64,000 nt of DNA from Streptomyces tuirus (GTDB taxonomy: Bacteria; Actinomycetota; Actinomycetes; Streptomycetales; Streptomycetaceae), in NCBI RefSeq assembly GCF_014701095.1, contig NZ_AP023439.1, forward strand, positions 5,878,001 to 5,942,000. Reading direction: 5' to 3'. The notes under the pieces are model-generated. The model had not been told where the DNA came from, made no database searches, and saw only the letters and a list, made by a program, of their open reading frames with translations. Every line of letters begins with the position of its first letter. The first letter of the stretch is position 1. The position numbers and the translations under genes are program-made. Shown one piece after another: positions 7,841 to 15,736 of this stretch.

Positions 7841-9451
7841 TCATTCCCGGTCGCCTTCCGGTATCCCCGGGGCACGCAGTCTGAACCGCTGGAGCTTGCC
7901 GGTGGCCGTGCGCGGCAGCGCGTCGAGGAAGACGATCTGGCGCGGGCACTTGTACGGCGCCAGCTCGCTCTTCACGAAGGCGCGCAGCGCCTCGGCGTCC
8001 CGCTCCGCGCCCTCCTTGAGGACGGCGAAGGCCAGCACGACCTGCCCGCGGGCCTCGTCGGGCCGTCCCACGACCGCCGCCTCCACCACGTCCGGGTGCC
8101 GCAGCAGCGCGTCCTCCACCTCGGGTCCGGCGATGTTGTACCCGGCCGAGATGATCATGTCGTCGGCGCGGGCGACGTAGCGGAAATAGCCGTCGGGATC
8201 GCGGACGTAGGTGTCGCCGGTGACGTTCCAGCCGCCGCGCACGTAGTCCCGCTGCCGCGGGTCGGCCAGGTACCGGCAGCCGACCGGCCCCCGCACGGCG
8301 AGCAGACCCGGCTGCCCGTCGGGCACGGGCTCGCCGTCCGCGTCCTGCACGCGCGCCTGCCAGCCCGGCACCGGAACGCCCGTGGTTCCGGGCCGGATCC
8401 GGTCGTCCGCCGCGGAGATGAAGATGTGCAGCAGCTCGGTGGCGCCGATGCCGTTGATGACGCGCAGGCCCGTGCGCTCCTGCCAGGCCTGCCAGGTGGC
8501 CGCCGGCAGGTTCTCGCCGGCCGAGACGCAGCGGCGCAGGGAGGAGATGTCGTGCCCGTCGAGCTCGTCGAGCATCGCGCGGTACGCCGTCGGGGCGGTG
8601 AACAGCACGGAGACCCGGTGCCGGGCGATGGCGGGCAGCAGTTGCCGGGGACCGGCCTGTTCGAGCAGCAGCGCGCTCGCACCCGCCCGCAGCGGGAAGA
8701 CCACCAGCCCGCCGAGGCCGAAGGTGAAGCCCAGCGGGGGGCTGCCGGTGAACACGTCGTCCGGGCCGGGCTTCAGGACGTGCCGGGAGAACGTGTCGGC
8801 GATCGCCAGCACGTCCCGGTGCAGGTGCATGCAGCCCTTCGGGCGGCCGGTGGTGCCGGAGGTGAAGGCGATCAGTGCCACGTCGTCGGCCGCCGTCGCG
8901 ACCGCCTGATACGGGGTCACGGGCGCCGGGCGGTTGAGGAGGTCGTCCGGGGCGTCACCGCCGTAGGTCGTGATCCGCAGGCCGGGGATCTCCGCCTTGG
9001 CGAGGTCGTCGACGGCCCTGATGTCGCACAGGGCGTGTTCCACCCGCGCGATCTCGCACATCGTGCTCAGCTCGTGCGGGCGCTGCTGGGCGAGCACCGT
9101 CACCGCCACGGCCCCGGCCTTCAGCACCGCCAGCCAGCAGGCCGCGAGCCAGGGGGTGGTGGGACCGCGCAGCAGCACCCGGTTGCCCGGGACGACGCCG
9201 AGCTCGCCGGTGAGCACATGGGCGACCCGGTCCACGCGGGCGCGCAGATCGCCGTACGTCCACGGCTCGCCGGTGGCGGTGAGGAAGGCCGGGCGTTCGC
9301 CGGGCGGGCCGGTCAGCAGTTCGGCGGCGCAGTTGAGCCGTTCGGGGTAGTGCAGCTCCGGCAGATCGAAGCGGAGCTCGGGCCATTGGTCCGGGGGTGG
9401 CAGATGGTCCCGGGCGAAGGTGTCGACGTGGGCCGTGCGCCGTGCGGTCAT
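7841..9451 (-). CDS. Aryl-CoA ligase (benzoate/2-aminobenzoate-CoA ligase family)
   Basis: A 536-residue adenylate-forming enzyme that would activate an aromatic acid with ATP and CoA. Visible ANL motifs are the P-loop TSGTTGRPKG (about residue 190), INGIGATELLHIFIS (A5 region), TGDTYVRDPDGYFRYVARADDMI (A7-A8 hinge) and a C-terminal PRTATGKLQRFRLR containing the catalytic Lys. The GIGATELLHIFIS version is typical of benzoate and 2-aminobenzoate CoA ligases. An upstream AAGGGGG ribosome site eight bases before ATG fixes the start. It is cotranscribed with the PaaX regulator and divergent from the acyl-CoA dehydrogenase. Anthranilate or salicylate are the best substrate guesses, given the monooxygenase-reductase at the left edge. 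Confidence 0.9.
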   Translation of the reverse strand: MTARRTAHVDTFARDHLPPPDQWPELRFDLPELHYPERLNCAAELLTGPPGERPAFLTATGEPWTYGDLRARVDRVAHVLTGELGVVPGNRVLLRGPTTPWLAACWLAVLKAGAVAVTVLAQQRPHELSTMCEIARVEHALCDIRAVDDLAKAEIPGLRITTYGGDAPDDLLNRPAPVTPYQAVATAADDVALIAFTSGTTGRPKGCMHLHRDVLAIADTFSRHVLKPGPDDVFTGSPPLGFTFGLGGLVVFPLRAGASALLLEQAGPRQLLPAIARHRVSVLFTAPTAYRAMLDELDGHDISSLRRCVSAGENLPAATWQAWQERTGLRVINGIGATELLHIFISAADDRIRPGTTGVPVPGWQARVQDADGEPVPDGQPGLLAVRGPVGCRYLADPRQRDYVRGGWNVTGDTYVRDPDGYFRYVARADDMIISAGYNIAGPEVEDALLRHPDVVEAAVVGRPDEARGQVVLAFAVLKEGAERDAEALRAFVKSELAPYKCPRQIVFLDALPRTATGKLQRFRLRAPGIPEGDRE

Positions 9452-9488
9452 ACGGTTCGCCCCCTTGGCGTGGTGGGCTCGCACCTGG

Positions 9489-9516
9489 AGCGTATCGTGT
9501 TGGTGACGACAGTCAA
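9489..9516 (-). promoter_or_regulatory. Promoter of the aryl-CoA ligase/paaX operon
   Basis: On the minus strand TTGACT (-35), a 16-base spacer and TACGCT (-10, fits TANNNT) match the HrdB-type housekeeping promoter. The predicted start point lies about 30 bases before the ligase ATG. Confidence 0.5.
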
Positions 9517-9528
9517 CGGTCCGCGATA
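9493..9528. promoter_or_regulatory. Dyad operator between divergent aryl-CoA genes (candidate PaaX site)
   Basis: The divergent control region contains TGAC-N4-GTCA nested inside TATCG...CGATA, the two dyads sharing nearly the same centre. It overlaps the leftward promoter and also a possible rightward promoter (-10 TAGCCT at 9527-9532 with GTGACG about 18 bases upstream). A PaaX-type repressor encoded in the leftward operon would silence both directions from here. The assignment to PaaX is inference. Confidence 0.4.
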
Positions 9529-9578
9529 GCCTCGGAGTGGCCCAGCCGGAACGCAGGGTGGCGGAGAAGGGACCGGCG

Positions 9579-10832
9579 ATGACCGCATTCTCACTCGAAC
9601 CGGCACAACTCGCCTGGTGCGCGGAGCTGCGCACCCTGGCGGCGGAACGGCTCCACCCACTGGCCGACAAGGGGGAACCGGGGCATGTGAACCGCGCCCT
9701 GGTCGCCGAGCTCGGCAGCCTCGGCCTGCTCGGCCGCCTGTTCACCTCGGGCGCGCTGGACCTGTGTCTGATGCGTGAGTCCCTGGCCTACGCCTGCACG
9801 GAAGCGGAGACGGCCCTGGCCCTCCAGGGCCTCGGCGCCCATCCGGTGCACGCGTACGGAACCGAGGCGCAACGCGCCCGCTGGCTCCCCCGGGTCACCG
9901 CCGGCACGGCGGTCGCGGCCTTCGCGCTGAGCGAGCCCGGGGCGGGATCGGACGCGGCGGCACTGGAGCTCACAGCGGAGGCGGAGGGGGAGGCGGAGGC
10001 GGACGCGTCGCGGGCCGGCCGGTCGTCGGACGCGTCGCGGGCCGGCCGGTCGTCGGACACTTCGGGGGCCGGCCCGTCACCGGAAGCCCCCGCGCTCACT
10101 GCCGCCCCCGACGGCCCCGCCCGCTGGCGGCTCACCGGAGAGAAGTGCTGGATCTCCAACGCCCCCGAGGCCGACTTCTACACCGTCTTCGCCCGCACCA
10201 CCCCGGGCGCCGGGGCACGAGGCGTCACCGCCTTCCTCGTGCCCGCCGACCGGCCGGGCCTGACCGGCCGCGGACTCGACATGCTCTCGCCGCACCCCAT
10301 CGGCGCCCTCGGCTTCGACGCCGTCCCGGTGACGGCCGACGACGTGCTCGGCGAGGCGGACCGCGGCTTCCGGGTCGCCATGGGGACGCTCAACCTGTTC
10401 CGGCCCAGCGTCGGCGCGTTCGCGGTCGGCATGGCGCGGGCGGCCCTCGACGCCACCCTCGCCCACACCGCCGGACGCGACGCCTTCGGGGGCAAGCTGC
10501 GGGACCTGCAAGCCGTCTCGCACCAGGTCGCCGAGATGGCCCTGCGCACCGAGGCGGCCCGGCTGATGGTGTACGCGGCGGCCTCGGCGTACGACAGGGG
10601 CGACCCGGACGTGCCCCGGCGCTCCGCCATGGCGAAACTGCTCGCCACCGAGACCGCGCAGTACGTCGTCGACACGGCCGTCCAGCTGCACGGCGCCCGG
10701 GCGCTGCAACGCGGCCACCTGCTCGAACACCTCTACCGCGAGGTGCGTGCCCCACGCATCTACGAGGGGGCCAGCGAGGTGCAGCGCGGCATCATCGCCA
10801 AGGAGTTGTACGCCCGTCAGGAGGCCCGGTGA
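9579..10832 (+). CDS. Acyl-CoA dehydrogenase with a repetitive insertion
   Basis: A 417-residue flavoprotein of the acyl-CoA dehydrogenase family. It has the signature FALSEPGAGSDAAALEL (about residues 110-126), WISNAPEADFYTVFART in the beta domain, and the C-terminal helix bundle with QLHGARALQRGHLLEHLYREVRAPRIYEGASEVQRGIIAKEL, where the RIYEGASE region contributes the active site. The start was moved 14 codons into the open frame because GGAGAAGGG lies eight bases before this ATG. A 27-base tandem repeat inserts about 35 Ser/Ala/Arg-rich residues in the beta domain, an unusual feature. The stop overlaps the RidA start (GTGA). The role is probably oxidation of an aryl- or alicyclic-CoA intermediate in the adjacent pathway. 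Confidence 0.9.
   Translation: MTAFSLEPAQLAWCAELRTLAAERLHPLADKGEPGHVNRALVAELGSLGLLGRLFTSGALDLCLMRESLAYACTEAETALALQGLGAHPVHAYGTEAQRARWLPRVTAGTAVAAFALSEPGAGSDAAALELTAEAEGEAEADASRAGRSSDASRAGRSSDTSGAGPSPEAPALTAAPDGPARWRLTGEKCWISNAPEADFYTVFARTTPGAGARGVTAFLVPADRPGLTGRGLDMLSPHPIGALGFDAVPVTADDVLGEADRGFRVAMGTLNLFRPSVGAFAVGMARAALDATLAHTAGRDAFGGKLRDLQAVSHQVAEMALRTEAARLMVYAAASAYDRGDPDVPRRSAMAKLLATETAQYVVDTAVQLHGARALQRGHLLEHLYREVRAPRIYEGASEVQRGIIAKELYARQEAR
10002..10082 (+). repeat. 27-bp in-frame minisatellite inside the acyl-CoA dehydrogenase gene
   Basis: Two perfect 27-base copies (10002-10028 and 10029-10055) and a diverged third (10056-10082) encode residues about 142-168, unit DASRAGRSS. The upstream GGAGGC-rich run is also repetitive. 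The unit is a multiple of three, so copy-number change keeps the frame. Confidence 0.9.
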
Positions 10833-11227
10833 GCACCGAGCGCGTCAACCCGTCCGAGCTGTCCCCGCCGGCCGGCTTCTCCCACGCCGTCGTGGCGTCC
10901 GGGTCGCGGGTGGTGTTCCTCGCGGGGCAAACAGCCCTGGACCCCGACGGCAAGGTGGTCGGGCGCACGCTGCCCGAGCAGTTCGAGCGGGCTCTCACCA
11001 ACCTGCTGGCCGCCCTCGCGGCGGCCGGTGGCACGCCCGCCGACCTGGCCCGCGTCACCGTCTACGCCACGGATGTCGAGGCGTACCGCACACACGCGCC
11101 CGAACTGGGCCGCACCTGGCGCGAGTTGGCCGGCCGCGACTATCCCGCCATGGCGGTCGTGGAGGTCGTCCGGCTGTGGGACGCGGAGGCGATGGTGGAA
11201 CTGGACGGCTTCGCGGTGCTGCCGTAG
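10829..11227 (+). CDS. RidA-family (YjgF/YER057c/UK114) enamine/imine deaminase
   Basis: A 132-residue protein of the RidA family, trimeric enzymes that hydrolyse reactive enamines and imines; relatives act as 2-aminomuconate deaminases in aromatic amine degradation. The N-terminal PAGFSHAVVASGSRVVFLAGQTALDPDGKVVG and C-terminal YPAMAVVEVVRLWDAEAMVELDGFAV strands are typical. RidA proper has an Arg in an ITRIEV-type strand near the end; here the equivalent reads VEVVRLWD, with Arg kept. The GTG start overlaps the dehydrogenase stop and follows CAGGAGG, so the two are coupled. In this context a deaminase would fit degradation of an amino-aromatic substrate such as anthranilate. Confidence 0.85.
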   Translation: MSTERVNPSELSPPAGFSHAVVASGSRVVFLAGQTALDPDGKVVGRTLPEQFERALTNLLAALAAAGGTPADLARVTVYATDVEAYRTHAPELGRTWRELAGRDYPAMAVVEVVRLWDAEAMVELDGFAVLP

Positions 11228-11264
11228 CGAGGCCGTCGTGCCGCAGTCAGGGGACGTCCTCGGG

Positions 11265-11459
11265 TCAGGCCGCGACGGCCAGAGTCGCGGCGGTCACCCG
11301 GCGCGGCTGCACCACGCGTCCGTCCGGCAGCAGTTCGCCGGTGTCGTCGAAGACGACCGTCCCGTCGCACAGCAGGCTCCAGCCCTGCTCGGGGCGGGCC
11401 GCGACGACGTGCGCGGCGGGGGAGTCGGTCGCGGGGCACTGGAGCTGGTGGGCACACAT
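11265..11459 (-). CDS. DUF5999-family small protein
   Basis: A 64-residue protein with the conserved start MCAHQLQCPATDS, two Cys in a CxHxxxC arrangement, then HPEQGWSLLCDGTVVFDDTGELLPDG-like sequence recognised from the Streptomyces DUF5999 family. The start is set by GGAGGTG five bases upstream of ATG; longer frames start earlier but lack homologous sequence. Function is unknown. The CxHxxC pattern could bind a metal, which is speculation. It is monocistronic and converges on the RidA gene. Confidence 0.85.
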   Translation of the reverse strand: MCAHQLQCPATDSPAAHVVAARPEQGWSLLCDGTVVFDDTGELLPDGRVVQPRRVTAATLAVAA

Positions 11460-11704
11460 GGCGCACCTCCACGTCGGTACGGCCGTCCGAAGGGTTCGGA
11501 GGACTCGTACAGACAGACCATCCTCCCGTGCCGAACTCATCGGAACGGCCCGGCGGGAAGCGTGACACGCCCAGGACATTCCCAGGACGGTTCCACGACG
11601 GCCGGCGTGGACTCGCCACCGAAGGGGTGAGGGTCACGGGCGCCGGCCCGGAGGGCCGGTACGAGTGGAAGCCGCAATTCCGCTCCTTTCGGGAGGTTTC
11701 CCCC

Positions 11705-12145
11705 ATGCGTGTACGTCCCCTTCTCGGCGCGGCGGCCGGTGCCGCGCTGCTCCTGCTCACCGGCGCCGGCGCGGCGCCCGCCACCGCGTCCGTCCTCGCC
11801 CCGACCGGGTCCGTGACGGTCGACGCCGTCGGCCGGATCACCGCCGACGGCACCGTCACCCTGTCCGGCACCTACCGCTGCGTGAGCTCCAGCGGCCCGG
11901 TCTTCGTCAGCTCCTCCGTCAGCCAGGGCGTCTCCGTGACCCGTCACGGCGTGGGCGGCACCCGGGCCGTGTGCGACGGCGCGGAGCACCGCTGGGTGAA
12001 CACCGGCCAGGTCACGCCCGGCGCGCTGGTGGCCGGGGCGGCCCGCGTCGAGGCCACCCTGATGGAGCTGCGCACCTTCAGCGGCCTGCCGCTGCCCAGC
12101 TTCCACGCGGTCCAGGGGCAGGACGTCACCCTGACCCAGGCCTGA
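11705..12145 (+). CDS. Secreted protein, DUF6299-like
   Basis: A 146-residue exported protein. A signal peptide (MRVRPLLGAAAGAALLLLTG, cleavage near APATAS, residue about 28) is followed by an all-beta domain: GSVTVDAVGRITADGTVTLSGTYRC, then two Cys about 50 residues apart that could form a disulfide, and a final strand GQDVTLTQA. This layout recalls small secreted Streptomyces proteins labelled DUF6299. A GGGAGG ribosome site eight bases before ATG chooses this start over a longer open frame. It stands alone and is followed by a strong terminator. Function is unknown. Confidence 0.8.
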   Translation: MRVRPLLGAAAGAALLLLTGAGAAPATASVLAPTGSVTVDAVGRITADGTVTLSGTYRCVSSSGPVFVSSSVSQGVSVTRHGVGGTRAVCDGAEHRWVNTGQVTPGALVAGAARVEATLMELRTFSGLPLPSFHAVQGQDVTLTQA

Positions 12146-12162
12146 GCACCACCTGAAGGAAA

Positions 12163-12194
12163 CGGCGGGCGACCCGGGTTCGGGTCGCCCGCCG
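12163..12194 (+). terminator. Strong intrinsic terminator
   Basis: A perfect 14-bp GC-rich stem (CGGCGGGCGACCCG pairing with its complement) around a GGTT loop, followed by a short T-containing tract (ATCCTGTTTAATT). It ends the secreted-protein transcript and insulates the nickel operon. Confidence 0.85.
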
Positions 12195-12205
12195 ATCCTG
12201 TTTAA

Positions 12206-12222
12206 TTGCGAGGTCTTTGCAA
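12206..12222. promoter_or_regulatory. Nur box (nickel-responsive operator) upstream of nikA
   Basis: TTGCGA-GGTCT-TTGCAA matches the Streptomyces Nur box tTGCaa-N5-ttGCAA in 11 of 12 half-site positions. It lies 50 bases before the nikA ATG in an unusually AT-rich stretch. Nur is a Fur-family repressor that, with nickel bound, shuts off nickel import. Confidence 0.75.
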
Positions 12223-12271
12223 TAACCTGTGTGTGCAACAAGCTGACTAGGCAACAAGGGTGTGAGGTCAC

Positions 12272-13858
12272 ATGTCGACCCGTCGGATACGAGGGGCCGC
12301 CGTCACGGCGGCGCTGACCGCGGCGGTCACCGCCTGCTCGGCCCCCGGCGGCGGCTCCGGCGACGGCACGTCCGCGGAGTCGGTCGTGCTCGGGGTGGCC
12401 TCCGAACCGGACACCCTCAGCCCGCTGCTCGGCTACGGCAAGGACGGCAACTCCAAGATCTTCGACGGGCTCCTCGCCCGCGACGCCGACCTGAGACTGA
12501 AGCCCGCGCTGGCGTCCGCACTGCCGAAGATCACCGACGGCGGCCGTACCTACACCTACACCCTGCGCGACGGGGTCGAGTTCAGCGACGGCGAACCGCT
12601 GACACCCGCCGACGTCGTCTACACGTACCGGACCGTCCTCGACGCCAAGACCAACAACACCTTCAAGAGCGAGCTGGACGCGGTCGAGGAAGTCGAGGCG
12701 AGCGGCGACGACAAGGTCGTCTTCACCCTCAAGTACCCCTACGCCCCCTTCGCCGCCCGCACGGTGCTGCCCATCGTCCCCGAGCACATCGCGGGGAAGC
12801 AGGACCCCAACACCGGCTCCTTCAACACCGAGCCGGTCGGCACCGGCCCGTACGTCCTCACCGGCTGGAGCAAGGGAGAGAAGCTCTCCTTCAAGGCCAA
12901 CCCCCGCTACTGGGGCGGCAAGCCCGCGATGAAGACCTTCACCATGGCGGTCATCGCCGACGACAACGTACGCGCCACCCGCCTGCGCTCCGGCGACCTC
13001 GACGGCGCGGTCCTCCCGCCCAACCTCGCCGCCACGTTCAAGGGCGACGACGCCAAGCGCACCTACGAGGCCCGCTCCTACGACTTCCGGGCCGTCACGC
13101 TCCCCACCGCGCACCGGGTCACCGGCGACCGCGCGATCCGGCGGGCCCTCGACGCGGCCGTGGACCGCGAGGCCATGATCGCCAGGATCCTCGACGGCGC
13201 GGGCCGCCCCGCCTACGGGCCGCTGCCCGTCGACGACCCCGCCTTCAGCAAGGACATCGAGCGCACCCAGGATCTCGGCAGGGCCGGGAAGATCCTCGAC
13301 GAGGCCGGCTGGAAGCCCGGCAAGGACGGCATCCGCAGCCGGGACGGACAGCGGGCGTCCTTCGGCCTGCTCTACCCCTCCGGCGACAAGGTCCGCCAGG
13401 ACCACGCCCTCGCGTACGCCTCCGACGCCAAGAAGGCCGGCATCGACGTGACGGTGGAGAGCGCCACCTGGGAGGTCATCGAGCCGCGCATGAAGGACAC
13501 GGCCGTCCTCGCGGGCTTCGGCAGCACCGGCGACCCCGACTTCGGCCTCTACACCCTGCTCCACTCCTCCCTCGCCGGCGACGGCTTCAACAACATGGCC
13601 CGCTACGACAACCCGGCCGTGGACCGCGCCCTCGACGACGGCCGCCGCAGCCAGGACCCGCAGACCCGCGGGGCCGCCTACGACAAGCTCCAGCGGGCCC
13701 TGGTGCAGGACCCCGGCTACACCTTCCTCACCCACATCGACCACCTCTACGTGCTGGCCGACCGCTGGGACGGCCTGAACACCCAACTCGAGCCGCACGA
13801 ACACGGCTTCGCCAGCGGCCCCTGGTGGAACATCGAGGACTGGCAGCCGAAGAAGTGA
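12272..13858 (+). CDS. nikA: Nickel/peptide ABC transporter substrate-binding lipoprotein NikA
   Basis: A 528-residue family-5 extracellular solute-binding lipoprotein. The signal peptide ends in a lipobox TACS (Cys about residue 22). The mature domain has GVASEPDTLSPL, LKPALASALPKITDGGRTYTYTLRDGVEFSDGEPLTPADVVYTY, the family signature, and VGTGPYVLTGWSKGEKLSFKANPRYWGG. Family 5 includes oligopeptide and nickel binders; nickel is preferred because of the Nur-type operator just upstream and the five-gene layout of the Streptomyces nik operon. The ATG follows GAGGT at four bases. Its stop overlaps the nikB GTG. Nickel ligand residues cannot be assigned by eye. Confidence 0.85.
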   Translation: MSTRRIRGAAVTAALTAAVTACSAPGGGSGDGTSAESVVLGVASEPDTLSPLLGYGKDGNSKIFDGLLARDADLRLKPALASALPKITDGGRTYTYTLRDGVEFSDGEPLTPADVVYTYRTVLDAKTNNTFKSELDAVEEVEASGDDKVVFTLKYPYAPFAARTVLPIVPEHIAGKQDPNTGSFNTEPVGTGPYVLTGWSKGEKLSFKANPRYWGGKPAMKTFTMAVIADDNVRATRLRSGDLDGAVLPPNLAATFKGDDAKRTYEARSYDFRAVTLPTAHRVTGDRAIRRALDAAVDREAMIARILDGAGRPAYGPLPVDDPAFSKDIERTQDLGRAGKILDEAGWKPGKDGIRSRDGQRASFGLLYPSGDKVRQDHALAYASDAKKAGIDVTVESATWEVIEPRMKDTAVLAGFGSTGDPDFGLYTLLHSSLAGDGFNNMARYDNPAVDRALDDGRRSQDPQTRGAAYDKLQRALVQDPGYTFLTHIDHLYVLADRWDGLNTQLEPHEHGFASGPWWNIEDWQPKK

Positions 13859-14847
13859 CCCGACTCCCCTGGGGAGCGATGGCACGACTGGCGGGACGGC
13901 GGGCCCTGTTCGCCGTCCCCGTCCTGCTCGTCGTCACCTTCGGCGTGTTCGCCATCGCCGCCGCCTCCCCCTTCGACCCCGTCAAGGCCTACGCCGGCAC
14001 CGCCGCGCTCGACGCCGACCAGCAGACCCTGGACCGGCTGCGCGAGAACCTCGGCGTGGACCGGCCCTTCGCCGCCCGCTGGTGGCACTGGCTGACCTCC
14101 GCGCTCACCGGCGACCTCGGTCACTCCAGCGTCATGCGGCAGCCGGTCGCCCAGGTCATCGGCGAACGGCTCGTGTGGTCCGCGCTCCTGTGCGTCGTCG
14201 CCTTCGCCGCCGCCGTGCTGGCGGGCACCCTGCTCGGCGTGCTCGCCGCCCGCCGCCCCGGCTCGCTCGTCGACCGGACCGTCACCTCCCTCGCCTACAC
14301 CCTGGAGGCGGCCCCGGTCTTCTGGATCGCGCTGCTCGCCATCTGGCTGTTCGCCCTCCGGTGGGACGTCCTGCCGGCGGGCGGCCTGACCGACACCGGC
14401 AGCGCACAGGTCACGCCCGGCCAGGTCACCAGCCATCTCGTCCTGCCCGCCGCTGTCCTCGCCGTGTCCCAACTGCCGTGGTTCACCCTCTACGTCCGCC
14501 AGGGCGTCGGCGACGCTCTGGCGGAGGACCCCGTGCGCGGCGCCCGGGCCCGGGGCCTGAGCGAACGCACCGTCCTGCTCGGCCACGCCCTGCGCTCCGG
14601 GCTGCTGCCGGTGCTCACCCTCATCGGCTCCCGCGTGCCCGAACTCATCACCGGTGCCCTGCTGGTGGAGAGCGTCTTCAGCTGGCCGGGCATCGCCGCA
14701 GCCACCGTCGAGGCGGCCACCGCCGTCGACTTCCCGCTGCTCGCCGCCCTGACGACCCTGGCCACCGCCGCCGTGCTCGCCGGGAACCTGCTCGCCGACC
14801 TGCTCTACGGACTGTTCGACCCGAGGGTGAAGCTCAGTGACATGTGA
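13855..14847 (+). CDS. nikB: Nickel ABC transporter permease NikB
   Basis: A 330-residue DppB-type permease: the first membrane segment (LFAVPVLLVVTFGVFAIA) and the N-terminal LRENLGVDRPFAARWWHWLTSALTGDLGHS are family signatures, and the EAA loop DPVRGARARGLSERTVLLGHALRSGLLPVL is near residue 230. The preferred start is GTG in a GTGA overlap with nikA; an ATG eight codons later has a GGGGAG motif but only two bases away. About six membrane spans are visible. Its 3' end overlaps nikC by 11 bases. Confidence 0.87.
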   Translation: MTRLPWGAMARLAGRRALFAVPVLLVVTFGVFAIAAASPFDPVKAYAGTAALDADQQTLDRLRENLGVDRPFAARWWHWLTSALTGDLGHSSVMRQPVAQVIGERLVWSALLCVVAFAAAVLAGTLLGVLAARRPGSLVDRTVTSLAYTLEAAPVFWIALLAIWLFALRWDVLPAGGLTDTGSAQVTPGQVTSHLVLPAAVLAVSQLPWFTLYVRQGVGDALAEDPVRGARARGLSERTVLLGHALRSGLLPVLTLIGSRVPELITGALLVESVFSWPGIAAATVEAATAVDFPLLAALTTLATAAVLAGNLLADLLYGLFDPRVKLSDM

Positions 14848-15736
14848 CGCACCGGCGCCCGCCGGCGCCCCGGCCGAGCCCGAGTGGCGCTCGCACGGCC
14901 CGGAACGCCGCTCCACCCGCGCCCTGCGCGTGCGCACCTCCGCCGCGCTGGTGGCCGCGACCGTCCTCGCCGTGCTGCTCGTGCCGCCGCTGGTCCAGCT
15001 CGACCAGCAGGCCGTCGACCTCGCCGCCAAGCTGCAACCCCCCTCCTGGGCACACCCGTTCGGCACCGACGACGTCGGCCGCGACCTGCTGCTGCGCTGC
15101 GTATACGGCCTGCGCGTGTCGCTGCTCGTCGGAGTGGCGGCGGCGCTGACCGCGACCGTGGTCGGCACGGCCGTGGGCGCCGCGGCCGGTGCGCTGGGCG
15201 GCTGGGCCGACCGGGCCCTGATGCGGGTGGTCGACACGTTCTCCTCCGTGCCGCACCTGCTGCTCGGCATCTTCATCGTCGCCATGTTCCGCCCCGGGGT
15301 GTGGCCGGTGGTGATCTCGGTCGCGCTGACCCACTGGCTGTCCACGGCCCGGATCGTGCGCGCCGAGGTGCTGTCGCTGCGGTCCCGGCCGTACATCGAC
15401 GCGGCCGTCTCCGGCGGGGCGTCCCGGTGGCGGGTGGCCGTACGGCACCTCCTGCCCGCCGTCCTTCCCCAGGCCGCGCTCGCCGCCGTGCTGATGGTGC
15501 CGCACGCCATGTGGCACGAGTCGGCCCTGTCCTTCCTCGGCCTCGGGCTGCCCACCCACACGGCGAGCCTCGGCACCCTGATCCAGAGCGCCCGCGGCTC
15601 CCTCCTCGCCGGCCAGTGGTGGCCCACCCTCTTCCCCGGCCTCTTCCTCATCGTCCCCACCCTCGCCATCGCCGGACTCGCCGGCGCCTGGCGGGAGCGG
15701 ATCAACCCACGTCACAGATCGGAGCTGATGCTGTGA
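14837..15736 (+). CDS. nikC: Nickel ABC transporter permease NikC
   Basis: A 299-residue DppC-type permease. It carries HPFGTDDVGRDLLLRCVYGLRVSLLVG (about residues 72-98), the standard DppC/NikC entry motif, an EAA-type loop around RPYIDAAVSGGASRWRVAVRHLLPAVLPQ, and the late LSFLGLGLPTHTASLGTLIQSAR signature. Five or six membrane spans. The GTG start lies inside the nikB 3' end, and the stop overlaps the nikD GTG, so translation is coupled through the operon. Confidence 0.88.
   Translation: MTCDAPAPAGAPAEPEWRSHGPERRSTRALRVRTSAALVAATVLAVLLVPPLVQLDQQAVDLAAKLQPPSWAHPFGTDDVGRDLLLRCVYGLRVSLLVGVAAALTATVVGTAVGAAAGALGGWADRALMRVVDTFSSVPHLLLGIFIVAMFRPGVWPVVISVALTHWLSTARIVRAEVLSLRSRPYIDAAVSGGASRWRVAVRHLLPAVLPQAALAAVLMVPHAMWHESALSFLGLGLPTHTASLGTLIQSARGSLLAGQWWPTLFPGLFLIVPTLAIAGLAGAWRERINPRHRSELML

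Noticed and set aside
11537..13885. 782-codon minus-strand open frame across the secreted-protein gene and nikA
   Set aside because: It crosses a strong terminator and the Nur box and mirrors nikA; low-complexity Gly/Val/Arg composition is typical of antisense to high-GC coding sequence.
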